This document shows, piece after piece, positions 1 through 12,381 of a stretch of 64,000 nt of DNA. Made by a program: the position numbers and the translations under genes. The notes under the pieces are model-generated. The model made no database searches. It was given only the letters and a program-made list of their open reading frames with translations, and was not told the origin of the DNA. Where the stretch lies: assembly GCA_022496185.1 (NCBI GenBank), contig WTXG01000005.1, positions 496,001 to 560,000 on the forward strand, given 5' to 3'. The first letter of the stretch is position 1, and every line of letters begins with the position of its first letter. Source of the stretch: Multifurca ochricompacta (taxonomy: Eukaryota; Basidiomycota; Agaricomycetes; Russulales; Russulaceae).

Positions 1-376
1 ATCGAGCAAATCAGGGATCCTTCCTAGCAAGCTAGCCGTCACGGTCCTGCTCGAAATCTAGGCTTTGACGTTCTGTGGGACTTTTAAAGTTATGACTTCG
101 GAATGACTGTGTTTCATGGATGCTGGTGGCATGCAACCTGGATCATAGCTGTTGTAGAGATCCTAGGGACCAGTGGATTGCATGGGGTGGTGGTGTCAAG
201 ACCCGGACACGAGATCAATGTAATACTGTACGACGTACGTCCAACTATGTGCTGAGCTGCTTAGCCGGCTTCATGACTTGCGGTTGAAACGCCATCACAA
301 ACATTACCCTATCCGTTAGAATGCTCCTGCTTGAGCTGGGGACAAGTGAAACAATAAATATATTCTCTTTTACCCC
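1..376. other. intergenic, nothing recognised
   Basis: No reading frame here continues a recognisable protein. It is the 3' flank of the minus-strand Dcc1-like gene, whose stop codon lies at 377-379. Confidence 0.4.
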
Positions 377-1773
377 TCATCTCGCCCTCGTTGTATACCA
401 TAAACCGTCTTTATCCGTCAGGGGGCGCGCGTACTTGAGCATGAGCTTGTCGAGGTCTTTCGTATCAACTGCGACGTCTGATAGGTACGGCACGATATCC
501 TCTGCCTTCCAGCGAGCGCGGATAAAAAACAGATCCGCGAAACGTGTGGCAGGGTCAGTTGGAAGCTCGGCGCAAGGAAGGTAGGATAGTAGTGTGCTGG
601 AAGAGAACGGAGAAGGAGAACAGATGTAGTTTCCCTGCGAGTGTATGAAAAGCAGAGCGCGTCAACAAAACAAAAAGATGTGCTTACAGTGAGTAACCGA
701 AGGGACGTGCTCGAGGCGAAGGTATCACCTACGGCGGTGTTCCACTTAGCCATGAACTCTTCCTCGGCTATGGGTTCCTTCTGCAACGAATTAGGGTGTC
801 GCAGACAACCAATGGCTGCGAATTACCAACCCTGTGCTGACGCAGGACGCCTAAGCCGACCTGGCGCACAGTCCTTTCAACGTCTACCTTCCACGACTCG
901 TTCGCAGCATCGACTTCACCAAACCAACGCATGACCTGTAAGGTCACCTCCCGATTGACCTCGTGTTCATATTCAAGGGACCTGGATAGTTCCGGACAGA
1001 TGCTGCGTCATGAGTTTGGGAGAGAGAGACGAGATGCATCAAGAGAAGTTCAAGGATCTTGTGGAGGTATGACGGAGAAAGGGGACGGAGGATATCTGGG
1101 AACATACTCGTCGGTATGTTTGCTATCCAGGAGAAGCCGAGTGACGATTGACAATTCACCGTCAATGATAAGCACATGCTTTTCCTTGAGTGCTTGGACA
1201 AGCTCTTGCTCGCTAGCCTGAAATTCCGCTCGAGCTTGATCGAGAGTAACTCCTTTTTGGGTCGTCTGAAGATGCGTCCTGAGCCTAACCCGTCTGGTAT
1301 ATGAATCAATTAAGTGCCTACCACGCCAAGATTGTCGTCCTCTTCCTCCTGTCCTTCCTCCCATATATATTCCTTCAGTAGAGCTTTGAAACGGTGGAGC
1401 TTTGGTATCGTTGGTACAAGCTCCAACAGCTCGTTCAGGCTGTCTTGAATGACAACTTGATCCTTGGATCTGTTGGGATTTGGGCTTGGGGACATCACAA
1501 GGACAGAGTTTGAGAGTGCCACCGAACGGATGTTATATGTCCTTTCCGAAGTGCATAAAACAGCGTCTTCATCTGGACCTCCTTTTATGGCGAAGCTGAA
1601 TGAATTCATCAGAGATGTCGGATTAGCATTAGCATTAACCATGTGCATACAGACTTTAGGTCGCTGATATTAGACGATTCAATCTGTTTGCACAAATCCG
1701 ATGAAAGCTCAAGCAAACGAAATGATCCAATGGGTTCTTGTTGAGGCGCAAATATTATCTCAATTTCTGGCAT
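377..1773 (-). CDS. DCC1: Dcc1-like sister chromatid cohesion protein
   Basis: Dcc1 is part of the alternative clamp loader (Ctf18-Dcc1-Ctf8), which acts on PCNA in replication and cohesion in the nucleus. The start is the ATG of MPEIEIIF (1771-1773). A 59-nt intron at 1596-1654 joins ISDL to NFAIKGG. The next exon carries the family signature of an acidic DEDAVLCT segment, then TYNIRSVALSNSVLV. Later exons carry TLQVMRWFGEV (near 930), the winged-helix-like EPIAEEEFMAKWNTAVGD (near 750) and a C-terminal RWKAEDIVPYL, ending in TTRAR and a stop at 377-379. Order and length fit the family. Middle splice sites were not all resolved. The assignment rests on the conserved blocks, and no lesion was seen. 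Confidence 0.8.
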
Positions 1774-1910
1774 CGTTGTTGAGTAAAAGAAAGAAACGAA
1801 AGAAACGTTCATTCACGCGTCAGTCGCGTCAACACACGGTCACGAGATCATCACCCATTCTATTACAATTAAAATATCGATAATAAACACAAGAGAAAGA
1901 GAGAAACCAG

Positions 1911-3570
1911 TTACGAGACAACTTTGAACTGTATCTGAACCTCTTTAACATCTCTCCTTTCTGCCTTCAATGTGGCAAAGATTTGCCGTTCTATCTGATC
2001 CAATTGATTGGCGGTCAGTTCTCCGGGGACTCCTATGCTGAGGTTTACAAAAAGTTGTGATCCTGCTCGGCGCGCACGAATATCGTGAATACGAATAGAG
2101 GGCACTATAAAATGTGGGTTTTGCAGCATATTGTCCAAAGAACGAGACAAAGTTCGCAAAACAGATTCGGGGACGCTGGCATCCGTCATTTCCCAAAAAG
2201 CCCCTTTAAGTATTGAGAGACCCTGTTGAAAGATAAGGATAGAAACAAGGAGACCTGCACAGAACATGACATAAGCATAAGAAAGAATGCTTTCTCGGTA
2301 GACACACCTCCAACAGGGTCCAGCGGTAACGCAGGAAACCAGCCACTACCAAGAATTGCAGCTAATGCAACAATGCTTGAATAAGCGTCACTCCGGTGGT
2401 GATACGCATTGGCAAGCAGCACCGGACTACTCTCCTGCTCGGCAACTTTGCGCGTGATACGGAAAAGCCACTCCTTCGATACTACACTGGCAGCAGCAAA
2501 CCATGCTGCGTTCGGGTCCAGTAAATGGGCGTGGGCGTGGGCGTGAGAGTGCGCGATCTGGCCTATCGCCGGAATGTTATGCGCGGCCGCTGTGACATTG
2601 AGCAGCGCAGTCTGCAACGGGCCCGCGGTCACGGTCAAGGCGATCTCGGACAGCGCTGAGAAAAGGAGGGAGAGAGAATGCGCGCCAATGCCCAAGGCGC
2701 CGCCAATGAGCAAAATGGCGACCAAGCCTGTACCGACTGTCTCAAATTTAGCGAGGCCAAATGGATATCGTCGACTAGGCGGCCGACGGGATAGGCGCCA
2801 CGAGAACAAAACCACGAAATCCCCTAAAAGGTCTGCAAAGTGTGCGTGTGAGAATCGGGTTCAACTCGGCACAAGTTTTGAAAGAAGCGGGAGATGACTA
2901 GTCATCGTGACACGTCGGCAGAGCCCCGACGAACATCCGAGAGTACAGTCCGTTTAAGGCGTACACCGTCCACAACGTGGAGTAAAGAGGACGCGTAATA
3001 CTCAGTGACCGTGCTTACCACTTAGTGAGTGGCCAGCATCAGCGAGCAACGCTGCCGAGTTCATAAACCATCCGGCTGCCCCCTTCGCGCTTGTCAGCAG
3101 AACATTCGCGAATAACCCAATGAGCGTAACGCGACTGCCTCGGTCACCTTTTCGAGAGAAAGGTAGCCGAATGAATTGTGGGGCACCCAATAAAGGCGGC
3201 GATGCTCACCTCCGCTCTCCAACGTCTCGACCAGCCCGCCGCCGTGAGCATAGCCACCTTTGTGCGAGTGTGAGTGTCCTCCGAAGATCCCATGAGAATG
3301 CGAATGGGAATTCGACAGTGTGTGGCCATGGTCTGGACCTTCCCCCTCCGTAGCTGGATATTTCCCTTTGTCCAGACCGTTCTCGTGTTTCCCGCGGCGC
3401 AATATCTCTGCCATTTTATAGTATCTACAGAAAGTCGAACGTGTGAAGGGTGGTGTGTGCGCAGCTCGCAGAATGGAGTTGTGGTGGCGATTTAAGCCTG
3501 AGGACAAAACGGTTGGGGGGAGGTGGCGGCTTATGCGAAAGCCTGAGATCAGGATGAGGCTACCAACCAT
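1911..3570 (-). CDS. Mmt1/2-like mitochondrial cation diffusion facilitator
   Basis: A multi-pass divalent metal transporter of the CDF family, closest in motif content to yeast Mmt1/Mmt2, which handle iron across the mitochondrial inner membrane. The first 50 residues are Arg/His/Ser-rich without acids (LNRHHNSILRAAHT), as in a mitochondrial presequence, so the upstream ATG at 3570 is preferred; an internal ATG at 3414 (MAEILRRGK) is the alternative. A His-rich stretch (SHSHSHGIFGGHSHSH) precedes TM1. The TM2 metal site is AALLADAGHSLS and the second site is NAYHHRSDAYSS. A second histidine cluster (AHSHAHAHAH, near 2540) lies in a loop. The C-terminal cytosolic domain ends at 1911. At least four exons. 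Metal specificity is inferred from family only. Confidence 0.8.
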
Positions 3571-4085
3571 CTTTCGGCGCCTAGAGGGGGTTTGAGTACT
3601 GGCGTACTCCTGCTTTTTGCTACAAGGATACGAACGGTAAATAAAGATGGATGGGACTCGGTTTCATTAGTCCAGCGTGGGTGTGGATGTGGATGTGGGT
3701 GTGAGTATGGACGTGGGCGTGGGTGTGGGTGTGGGCGTAATGTCGGATCATGTGGTAATAATGACAACTCGACTACTTCAACTTCACTTCATAATACAAG
3801 TACTGGTGTTGGTGTTAACACTAAATACATTGGTGACCATCGGGCACTATTTATTACTGTGTAAATGAATGATATAGAACGATATACGGCCTAAAGCGTG
3901 ACAAAAACATGGGAGAATACGAGAGCGACTGTGAAAGAGACTATGCGAGACGGAAATGCGGCGAAGAACGGTCGAAGAAACGGTCAAAGTCGATACAAAG
4001 CTAAAGACGAGTTGTTAATGCAGCGTTTCGGAATATGACATTATAGACAACTCACATAAATACGTACCCAAACCACCTTAACACA
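3571..4085. other. intergenic between CDF and Sec7 genes
   Basis: It separates the upstream flank of the CDF gene from the 3' end of the Sec7 gene. Apart from the GT-rich repeat at 3677-3737, nothing was recognised. Confidence 0.4.
3677..3737. repeat. imperfect GTGGGT/GTGGAT repeat
   Basis: About ten imperfect copies of a hexamer of type GTGGGT, GTGGAT or GTGGGC. Long frames through it on both strands (Gly/Val/Cys or Pro/His rich) are low-complexity artefacts. Confidence 0.85.
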
Positions 4086-7000
4086 TCATCGAACGGGGAT
4101 CGCAGGGTGCAGAGGAGCGGGCGAAGGAGACGGTCTGCCATTCGTAGGCTCGTTCTGCGAAGGTGCAAGAACAAGAACAATTGCGCTGTTTTGCCGACAA
4201 ATCATCTCGAGCTCTTTGCCTCCCCACAAACGCGTTCCTCCTTCCGGCGGCGAAGCATCCTCCGCATCTGTCTTGGGCGAGTCCGTGCCATCGCCATTCG
4301 GCGAAAGTAATAGGTCGAGTTGCTGGTGCTCAAGCTTCCCTGGCCCATGGCGGTAGTACACCTGACTACGTGACTTTGACCGCACGTGCGACTGTTGCAA
4401 AGCCCCTTTTCCGTTACCATTGGGGCGGCTATCGCGTCGCGGAGAGAGTGGCCTTGCACGGAATTGCGATGGGAAGTACTGGCTCGAAAGCGGAGGACGA
4501 GGACTACCCGATTCCCCCGACGGCCGTGGTATCAATGTCTCCTGTAGCACACGGAACGCAATTTGCTCAGCCGCCCGGGGGAATAGATTAGAACTCCCGG
4601 CCTGCGCCTGCTGACCTGCGCTCGCAATATCGATCTGGCGTTTCAGGGAAACAGTCCAATTATACCGCATGACGGGATCATCGACACTGAACATGTATCG
4701 GCGCTTTGAACCCTCGTGATTCACAAACGCGATCTGGAATGTATTGCGCATAAAGCTGCGTTCGATAACGATTGGAGTGCTCAGAGGAAGGCCCGTGTAC
4801 AGCAACGCACTAGGGCCGGAACGAGAGAATGATACAGTCTTGAGACCAAGAGCAGTTCCAGTGATGCGGAAAGACGCTTCCGCAGAACGCGTGAAGGATA
4901 AATACGGCGGGTCAAAGATGAGTTCATTGCCATGTAAATGGATGGTGAGTGAGGGGTCAGCTTGTGGAATGCGCACAATGATGGGCTCAGATTGCATGCG
5001 ATAGGTGAGATGTGACGGGATTGGGCGCTTTAGCACGATGAGTTGATCTGGCGTTGTCGAGTGGGCAGAATTGCGAGCTTGTGACAGTGATTCCCGCCTA
5101 ATGGAGGCGTGAATTCTGTCGAGTAACTCATCGGAGACGAGACACCGTGGGTCGTATCGCCGAAACGCATCGATAAAATCGCGGCTTGTCACGTTACGCT
5201 TGATCTGCACGTGGCTCCAAGGATCCTCCACGATACCGCCGTAAAGGACAATGTTTAACTGGATAACCGCACGGACAAGTCGAATAGCAAGGTCCTTGTC
5301 GTACGCGACAAGATCCGCGTTTGCATCATACCAACGGCTGGCAAAAGAGTCTGATACATATTCCAGAGGGTTGGCATTACGGGAAGAAGGGGAGAGGTGA
5401 AGGGACTGAAGGAACACACGGAGCGCCTTGTCTATCCTCACTCCGCCAAAACCGAAACTCCCGATGAATGCCTTTAATACAACCTTCGATGTTCGCCGTG
5501 ACAAGTAATCGCCAAGCTTTGCCCTGTCCAGATCCAACATTCTGAATAACAGCTGGCCGAGCACTATCGGATCGTCGCGGGTACCCGACTTCTCAAAGAA
5601 ATGAGATATTGCATTGTCCACTTCCTTAGAGAACTGAACAATGAATGCCCTGACAAGAGAGTTTCGGCTGATAGAAGCGAATGAACTGAGAGGAAGGTCA
5701 TCTCTATCGGCCGTGAATCGAATATCACGCAGTTGCACGACGCTCTTCACGACGAACTTCCGATCCAAGGGTGAGGGCCTGTTTGTGTCCAAAAGTGCGT
5801 CGTAGTCATGCGTAACCGGTTTGGCAACAACGAGTATGTCATTGAACAAGAACAAAAAGCGATCCTTCACGGTGTTTGAATTAGCGACCTGCAGCACGTG
5901 GGACGACAAAAGAAGTTTTCGCGGCGGATCGTCGACAAAAGAGGAGCCAGTTGGACCGCGCGACCCGCGTCCTAAAATTTCGTCTAATCGTTCGAGTATC
6001 ATCGTCCCTGGCGTACGCGAAGTTGCTGGTTCCAAAAAGCGCTCCGGCGACGAGGATGATGGTGAGGACTGGCTGGCGTAATCATCTAATGATGACGTCG
6101 GGTCGGGCGTAGCGGAGGAATTAGGGTCTGGAGCGGGCGACATGGACAGGGCGGGATACGTCACGGATTGGGCGTCTCCATTTGAGGCGTGGACATGAGG
6201 CGCATCGTAAGTCAACTTGTCGCGGGCTGGTGTTTCCGGGGTAGAAGAACCGCCAGAGGGAAGTTCCATTGTCGCGGGTTCGCGACTGCTTTGAGACTCC
6301 CGGCCGTGGGAAGCATTATCGTTGGTGGTGGTTGGAGTCCTCGACATATCCTCCCAGTCTGACATGAGCTCGCTCTCTTTACGGGCATCAAACAGATCTG
6401 ATAGAGATGGCTTTCTGCTCACATCTGTAGACCCCGGGAGCGAGGTGACAGCAGGGGCTGAAATTGGCTGCTGCAGGTCAGGGTATGAGGGCTGGGAGGA
6501 ATGAGACGGGAAAAGCCCTTTTGCGCTTAGCCACCTTTTGACGCCCTCACGATTAGTGGGTAATTTCCCGGCAAGCCATCCGGGATTGTTGGGAGTGGGC
6601 GGGGAAGCGGGGTCTGGCTGAGTTGTAGAGGTCGACGGCGATGACAACGCTGGGGGGGTGTTCCCTATGGTGAACTTCTGGAAAAGGCGCGTGTCCGAGG
6701 CTTGATGTGACAACTTGCGATCTCGGGAGATTTCCGGAGAAGCTTGAGGGGTGCGCGAGGACCCAGAACCCGAACTTATCGCAGAGAATTCGTCTACGGT
6801 TGGGGGGGATGCAATATCCGGAGAAGACGCGCTGAGTGATAGGCCGCCACGAGTACGTCGCTCTTCTTCCAGCTTTTTCACGCCTGGGAAAATACCTGGG
6901 AAAGGGAATAATTTGGCGTCGCCACCGTACTTGAGCAATGTCTCACTGGACGCCGGAGGCACAGGGGACACGGCACCAGGGGAGCTTGGAAAGTATGAGG

Positions 7001-9337
7001 CGAGCTCTGGCCACGATCCATCAGATAGACACGCATCACGACAAGGGCACCTTTCAATACCTTTGTCCACCTTTGAAGCACTTGTCAGACTCGCACCGCT
7101 CTCCCTGCTTGTACTAGAGTCAGTGTTGTTCGTGCGCTCCCTGATGCTATTGGTGCGAGACCGTCTTCCATTGCTCGAACTCGGTCGCGCAAACGCGCTC
7201 TTAACCTTGTCCCACCTGCTTTGTGAGTTTTCTACATTTCTCTTGGGCGTTGTGTCGGTAACGATCACCCGCAAAGACTCCTCCCACTCCAGATACCCCG
7301 GATTTGGAGAAGAGAGCTCGGGTTGACTGGGTGACGATAATGAAAGACGGGCTGGGAAGACACGAGAGTCATCGCTGAAGTGTCTGTGGATAACAATGGC
7401 AGATGGTGATGACGGTGGTACATTCGAAGGCTTCGGTGGCTCGGGAGAGGTTTCAATGTCCACCACAAGATCCTTCGAATGGGTGGACGCGCGTGGTAGA
7501 GATTCGTCGTCATCTTCGTGTTCGTGTTCCTCAGGATCTGAATGGTGCTGTGAGGTGGAGGGATGACGTTTTGGTTCGTCTGCGTCGTCTGCGTCGTCTG
7601 CGTCATCTGCGTCATCATAATCATTATCCTCGTGCACAGGAATGCGCTCTGGAACTGTTGCGAGAAACGTTTTGAGCAGCGTAAAGGGCATTAAACTAAA
7701 CCAAACTGACCAGGTTCAGCTACCCAACTGATCTCACGGTCATACGCATCATTCCAAGGGGAACGCCTTGATGCATCATTTTCTGTGCGCGAATCCTCTT
7801 CCTCTTCATCAGGGCCTTGTCGTTCCCGCAAAGGAGTAGCAAACGGTGAAGTTGGGAACATATCATGTTGCTCATGCGCCGAGTCTGACAGATATGCTGG
7901 AACGCCAGCACCCGGAGACTCTGCCGATGTACTGGGAGGTGCACTGGAAGTGTGGTGTGGGCGAAGAGAAGTGACTTGGGGGGATGTATCTGAGCGACTG
8001 TTGTACGTCGAACGTGGAATAGGAGAGACCTGACCATGTTCATGATCGGGAGCATCATCCTCATCTTCAACTTCAACTACCACACCTCGCCGCTCCAATG
8101 CAGTCTCATAACCGTACGTTGTGACAGATAGAGGCTCCCCTGTGAGTTTAGCCAGAGCATCTTCTCGACTTCGCTCGACGCTGGGGCTCCTTGCGTTTGG
8201 CGTTGAACTTCGTACTGAGAGAAGGGAGTGCGGGTCACGCTCGTCACGTGCAGGTTCGGGTGGTGGTAAAGCTGGCGTCGGAAATACAGGGGTAGTTGGA
8301 GAAGCAGCCGAGGGTGGTTCGCGGTCATCGACGACAGTCGATCGACTTGCAGAGGAACGTCTTGGCCGTCGTTTACGACGCGAAGTTGTCACAGGTTGAG
8401 GGTCCTCCCCTCCGCTTGTCTGTTCAGCCTCTACCTCCTTTAAACGCTTGCCAAGTTGACGCATCATCACCTTGCGAGCTGCAATGCGATCCCCTCCGCT
8501 CCCACCCACGGTATTGTTACGAAATATTTTACCTGGAAGCGGCGGCGGCGTGACTGGGGGCGACACCAGCGAAGGATCGTATGCGTCAGGCCCAGTCAGT
8601 TGTTGCAAAGCCATCAAACGCGCTGCGGCGCTGTTTGAGCGGAAAAGCCCACGCTGTAAGGCCTCACGCTGGATGTCTTGGAGAGTGGGAAGCATGGGCG
8701 TTGGTGGGGAGGTTCCAGGATATATCATACCAGGTTCGGGAGATGCGAATATACGTTGTACCTGAAGGAGGGCGAAATGAGCCGGTACTGGGGATATGAG
8801 TGGCGGTGATGTGAAGCCATTGGGTTGAGGAGTAGATGAGACAGGCCCTTCATCCGGTGAAGAATCATTCGCAGACAACACAGCGTTTGTAGGGTGAGGA
8901 GCCTGGGTAATCTTTGCCTTGCCCTTGAAGTCTTTAGAGCTCCGCCCCCTTGAACGTGAGCGCGAACGTCGCCTCGACTTCGTCGGAGTCTCGTCTGGTA
9001 ATATGGGCGTTGCAGGGGGAGAAATAACGGGTTCTTCCTCTGTCTTCAGATCGTCGGCTTTGGCTTCGCTATGTTCTGTATCGACTTCGTGTTCTGGTTC
9101 GACCTGCTGTTGTCGAGCATCGTTCCCACCTTGGCTTTCAGACATCACTGGGCTATCATCACTCCGCCGACCATCCACGCCCAGTTCCTGCCTATCCAAT
9201 TGTGATCTCTCTCCTTCACTGACAGCTTCAACATGCATAGGCGGCCTTCGTCCATCTTTCATGCGAGGAAGAGAGGCTGCACGCTTGAGCTTGGCAACAG
9301 CAAAAGCACGCTGCTCGGCTGGAGTTGATGGTTCCAT
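4086..9337 (-). CDS. Sec7-PH domain ArfGEF-like protein (about 1731 aa)
   Basis: Two long frames (548 and 1201 codons) overlap by one base as TAATG. A 56-nt GT-AG intron at 7655-7710 fuses them in frame: the junction reads ISWVAEP|VPERIPVHED. The joined length is 5196 nt. Residues 1-1100 are Ser/Pro-rich and disordered, with an acidic D/E tract just after the junction. Then come a PH-like block (about 1120-1210, VKDRFLFLFNDILVVAK), a Sec7 domain (about 1220-1380, FIGSFGFGGVRIDKALRVFL and FASRWYDAN), and a PH domain (about 1437-1555, ending YNWTVSLKRQID). Family members activate Arf GTPases at Golgi or endosomal membranes; the architecture resembles yeast Syt1. The glutamic-finger motif usually read as LPGEAQ is replaced by a SPSSRNANP-type loop, so exchange activity is uncertain. 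Confidence 0.85.
7655..7710 (-). other. intron joining the two halves of the Sec7 gene
   Basis: 56-nt intron, donor GTCAGT and acceptor AACAG on the minus strand. It removes the stop of the upstream frame and the apparent ATG of the downstream frame. Exon lengths (1627 and 3569 nt) sum to a multiple of three and restore a smooth protein junction. Confidence 0.8.
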
Positions 9338-10302
9338 ATTTTTCGAAGAGCCGACAGGTGGGAGGAAGAATGGAGAAGGATGTTGAACCGTACAGGTAAG
9401 GCCCTTGTTGGGTCTATATGAAGGGACCGGGTGCCGGCGGAAATTGATTTGACAGGCAGTTGAACAAGGCGAAAATTGCCGCAGGAATTGAGGTTGTCAA
9501 AGGAAGGCTACTACAAGAGAAATGATAGTTAGAATAAATAAAAGAAAAAGACTGAACTCACTGGTAACGAAGGTAGGTAGTAATGGCAATGGCAATGGCA
9601 ATGAAGTAGTGTGAGTGAATGTATGCGGTGACACGGCTGGCCGGTGAAAGCGTCTCCTTATCCCTCACTCGTCCCCTTCGTCCACCACTGTCATGCACGT
9701 GGCAAACAAATGGCCCATCCCCATCACTTGTACCTGCACTCTTACACGAGGTTCATGCACATTACACAGCACAGCTTCAAGTTAATATACCCCACATACT
9801 TTTTTTTTTCTTTCCAATTGATCGTCACGATCTGTCTCGGCAGCCCTGTCATTCTATAACGTGTCCTACTACAATGCGCCAAAACCCCTCTCTCTTCTCC
9901 GTCCACCATCCACGAGTTAATTTCTGAGAGCGGAGAGCCATCCATAACTCTGGAAGTACCCTAACCCAATCAGATTTTGTCCCACGCCCACACTATAGTT
10001 GTAGCTACGCCCATTTCCCACCGAATCCACTGGACTGGACTTACTGCGAAGACCGCCGAGTGTTGGAAACTTTTCATCTCCGTTCTCGATTCTGTCTATG
10101 TGATCCTGTTGACATGTGGCAAGGAGCTTTTACTTGAGTTCCCACGTCGTTGCTTCGTCTCTTCACTACACCAGCGATGTCTGACTATCCTAGGCGCTCT
10201 TAGTTCCTTATGATGTCAAAAACATATCTTCCACTTCCAAAGGCTATATTTGCGCATCTTATAACTAAACCCGATATTTGCGCCCTACTCTATTCCTTCT
10301 GT
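9338..10302. other. intergenic, upstream of Sec7 gene
   Basis: Contains the upstream flank of the Sec7 gene, a short TGGCAA repeat at 9582-9603 (about 3.7 copies) and pyrimidine-rich stretches near 9800 and 9890. No coding exon was recognised. Confidence 0.4.
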
Positions 10303-11436
10303 CTAAAGCTTGGCTCTGAGAACTTGTTTGACACAACTCCACTCAGGTCTTTTGAGATCAAAACCTTCTCCTAGTCTCGCATAAGTTTGTCCACCAATCC
10401 TTGACGTCGGTCGTAGCTTCGCTGGGTCGGCCCGTAATCCATCAGGTTGCAAAACGGAGTTGCGGACATGCACATATTTCACTCGACCAAGAATGAGAGT
10501 GGCAGAAGGCACCATGATACCGTCAGGAAAGATATCCTGTGAATGGAACAGCTAAAAGGTGTGCATGTCAGCGCATGATAACGTGCGGAAAGTCAAGCCA
10601 AAATTGGTGGTATACATACCTCACACTCCAGACTTACAGCACTTTCTTTCACTCGCGGTGGCTTGACGTGCACCTAAAACGAAAACAGTTATTAGGCCGG
10701 ATCAAAGCTCAATCTCGTTTCTACCGCTCACGCTGGATTCCTGGGTTAGCCCCGACACGTCCCACTCGCTGACATTTGCAGGAGCCTCAACAGATGTCTC
10801 ATTGGCGGCTTCGATAAATGGCTCGCTGATCAAGTTCACGACGAACTCTTTTGTTGCAAGAATGTTGTCTCGTGTGTTCTTGGGTTGCCGAGGAGCGAGT
10901 CTGAACGATACGCTGATTATTGGAGGGTTGTAGGATACCTGTCAGTAGAAGCCTTGAGAATCGGGATCCAAGTGCTGCCTTGACATTACTTGCCACTTGG
11001 AAAAAACTGGCGAAGCACATTAATCAAGCACCGCGCCTCTAGGTGGTGGGCACGAGGCACAAATCATACCTAAATGGCGCAAGATTCGGGCTGTTTTCGG
11101 TCGACAGTGTGGATACGAATGCAATAGGCCGCGGAATCACAGTGCTGTTAAGAATTTGGGTTGCATCCCTGAGGTTAACGCAGACACGTGCCTCTGGGTC
11201 AATAGTAGATACACAGGTGATGAGTCATTAACATACGAAGGTGACGTCTTGGCCATCTCCCATGTCTTCCAACCTTGCTTTTCATCGTTCTTCCACTTTT
11301 TCCCTAACGAAGTGTTTGATAGTCCATCTCCAACTTTCCACCTCGCATTCGGTGGCTCGGTCAATCTGAAAGGATGTACTTCGGCGAACGGTGCGAGTTT
11401 TGGTTTGCCAGATGGGGGGCCAGAATTGGAGCCCAT
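10303..11436 (-). CDS. flavin reductase-like (FMN-binding split barrel) protein
   Basis: Start at MGSNSGPPSGKP (11434-11436), then HPFRLTEPPNARWKVGDGL, the usual N-terminal block of fungal flavin-reductase-like proteins. Short exons follow: NPPIISVSFRL and NTRDNILATKEFVVNLI (10840-10930), then a C-terminal exon with GRVKYVHVRNSVL, LRPTSRIGGQTYARLGEGF and a stop at 10303. Such proteins bind FMN and may reduce flavin for a partner oxygenase; the substrate cannot be read here. It is divergent from the maleylacetate reductase-like gene that starts at 12382, which suggests but does not prove a role in aromatic-compound metabolism. Several internal introns; exact borders not all resolved. Confidence 0.78.
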
Positions 11437-11727
11437 AGAAATCGAGGATTATCGGTCGGTAGCGATAGATAAGAAGAGGTTTGCTTGCTTTGGCAAAAGG
11501 CAACGTGTAGATTAGATAATACACTCAGGCGAACACCGAAAGCTTCTACGTTGACGCCTAGGTGATCTAGGCCATCTCCAGCACCTAAAGTTAAAATTCT
11601 GGCATAAATCCTGACTGACCACTAGACAATGTTTCCGAAAAGGCCCGTAGTGTCCCTTTCATCGCCCTGTTGTATTTTGCTTTGAGCCCCCGCTGAAATG
11701 TTGCTCTTAGCCTTTCATTTCAATGAT

Positions 11728-11807
<80 letters not shown>

Positions 11808-12381
11808 CTTATTATCTTTTGCGTGATAGCATGATTAGTAAAGACTGTACACATGTACAGGCAGGAGGCCACTCATCCTGAAACATTAGAAACACTTACT
11901 CAGTTACGATTGCCGGGCAGTTTGGTTCATACCCGAATGCCGAGGCTTGAATTTCGATTGATTTCGACATTTCGACATTGCATAGGTTACAGAGCACTGA
12001 TGAACTAACTGTAAAGGACCCTTCCCCTCTATGCCTCACACTGTACTGTTTAAGTCTTGTATAATTGTGTCGATAACCCGGGTCCCGGGTTTCCTGGAAC
12101 GTTTTACTCCTGGCTTTACAGGGTTGCGAAGGATGAAGAAGCAAGCCGATCACAACTCACATAAACTTGACAGCGCCCACAAAAGTAACACGCGACACGC
12201 CTTCGGTGTGCACTGTGCACTTGGCCCATTTTATCCCCGAATCAGGTGATATATCAACGCGCCCGTGGCCTGCCAAATTGATAAGCGTATGAGCGTATTG
12301 CGTATTAGATAAGTTTATAAAGTGTGAGACTTGAGTGTCCTCACTTATATCACTATTCCAAAGCCAAAGGGACCAACAACC
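11437..12381. promoter_or_regulatory. shared divergent intergenic region
   Basis: 945 bp between two divergent enzyme genes, and thus likely to hold both promoters. It contains the GAT microsatellite at 11728-11806. The run GTTTATAAAG, about 70 bp before the ATG at 12382, is a possible TATA element for the plus-strand gene. No other feature was recognised. Confidence 0.4.
11728..11806. repeat. (TGA/GAT)n microsatellite, about 26 units
   Basis: An uninterrupted trinucleotide tract of about 79 bp lying between the divergent flavin-reductase-like and iron-ADH genes. It is outside any convincing exon. Confidence 0.97.

Noticed and set aside
3549..3868. Frames rich in Gly/Val/Cys or Pro/His through the GT-rich repeat
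   Set aside because: They are translations of a hexamer repeat in all frames, with no domain and no splice continuity.
6751..7326. 191-codon plus-strand frame within the Sec7 gene
   Set aside because: Antisense shadow of the Ser/Pro-rich coding exon on the minus strand, with no independent protein features.
7689..7693. TAATG overlap as translational coupling of two genes
   Set aside because: A 56-nt intron gives a better, single-gene explanation, and reinitiation coupling is not typical of fungal nuclear genes.
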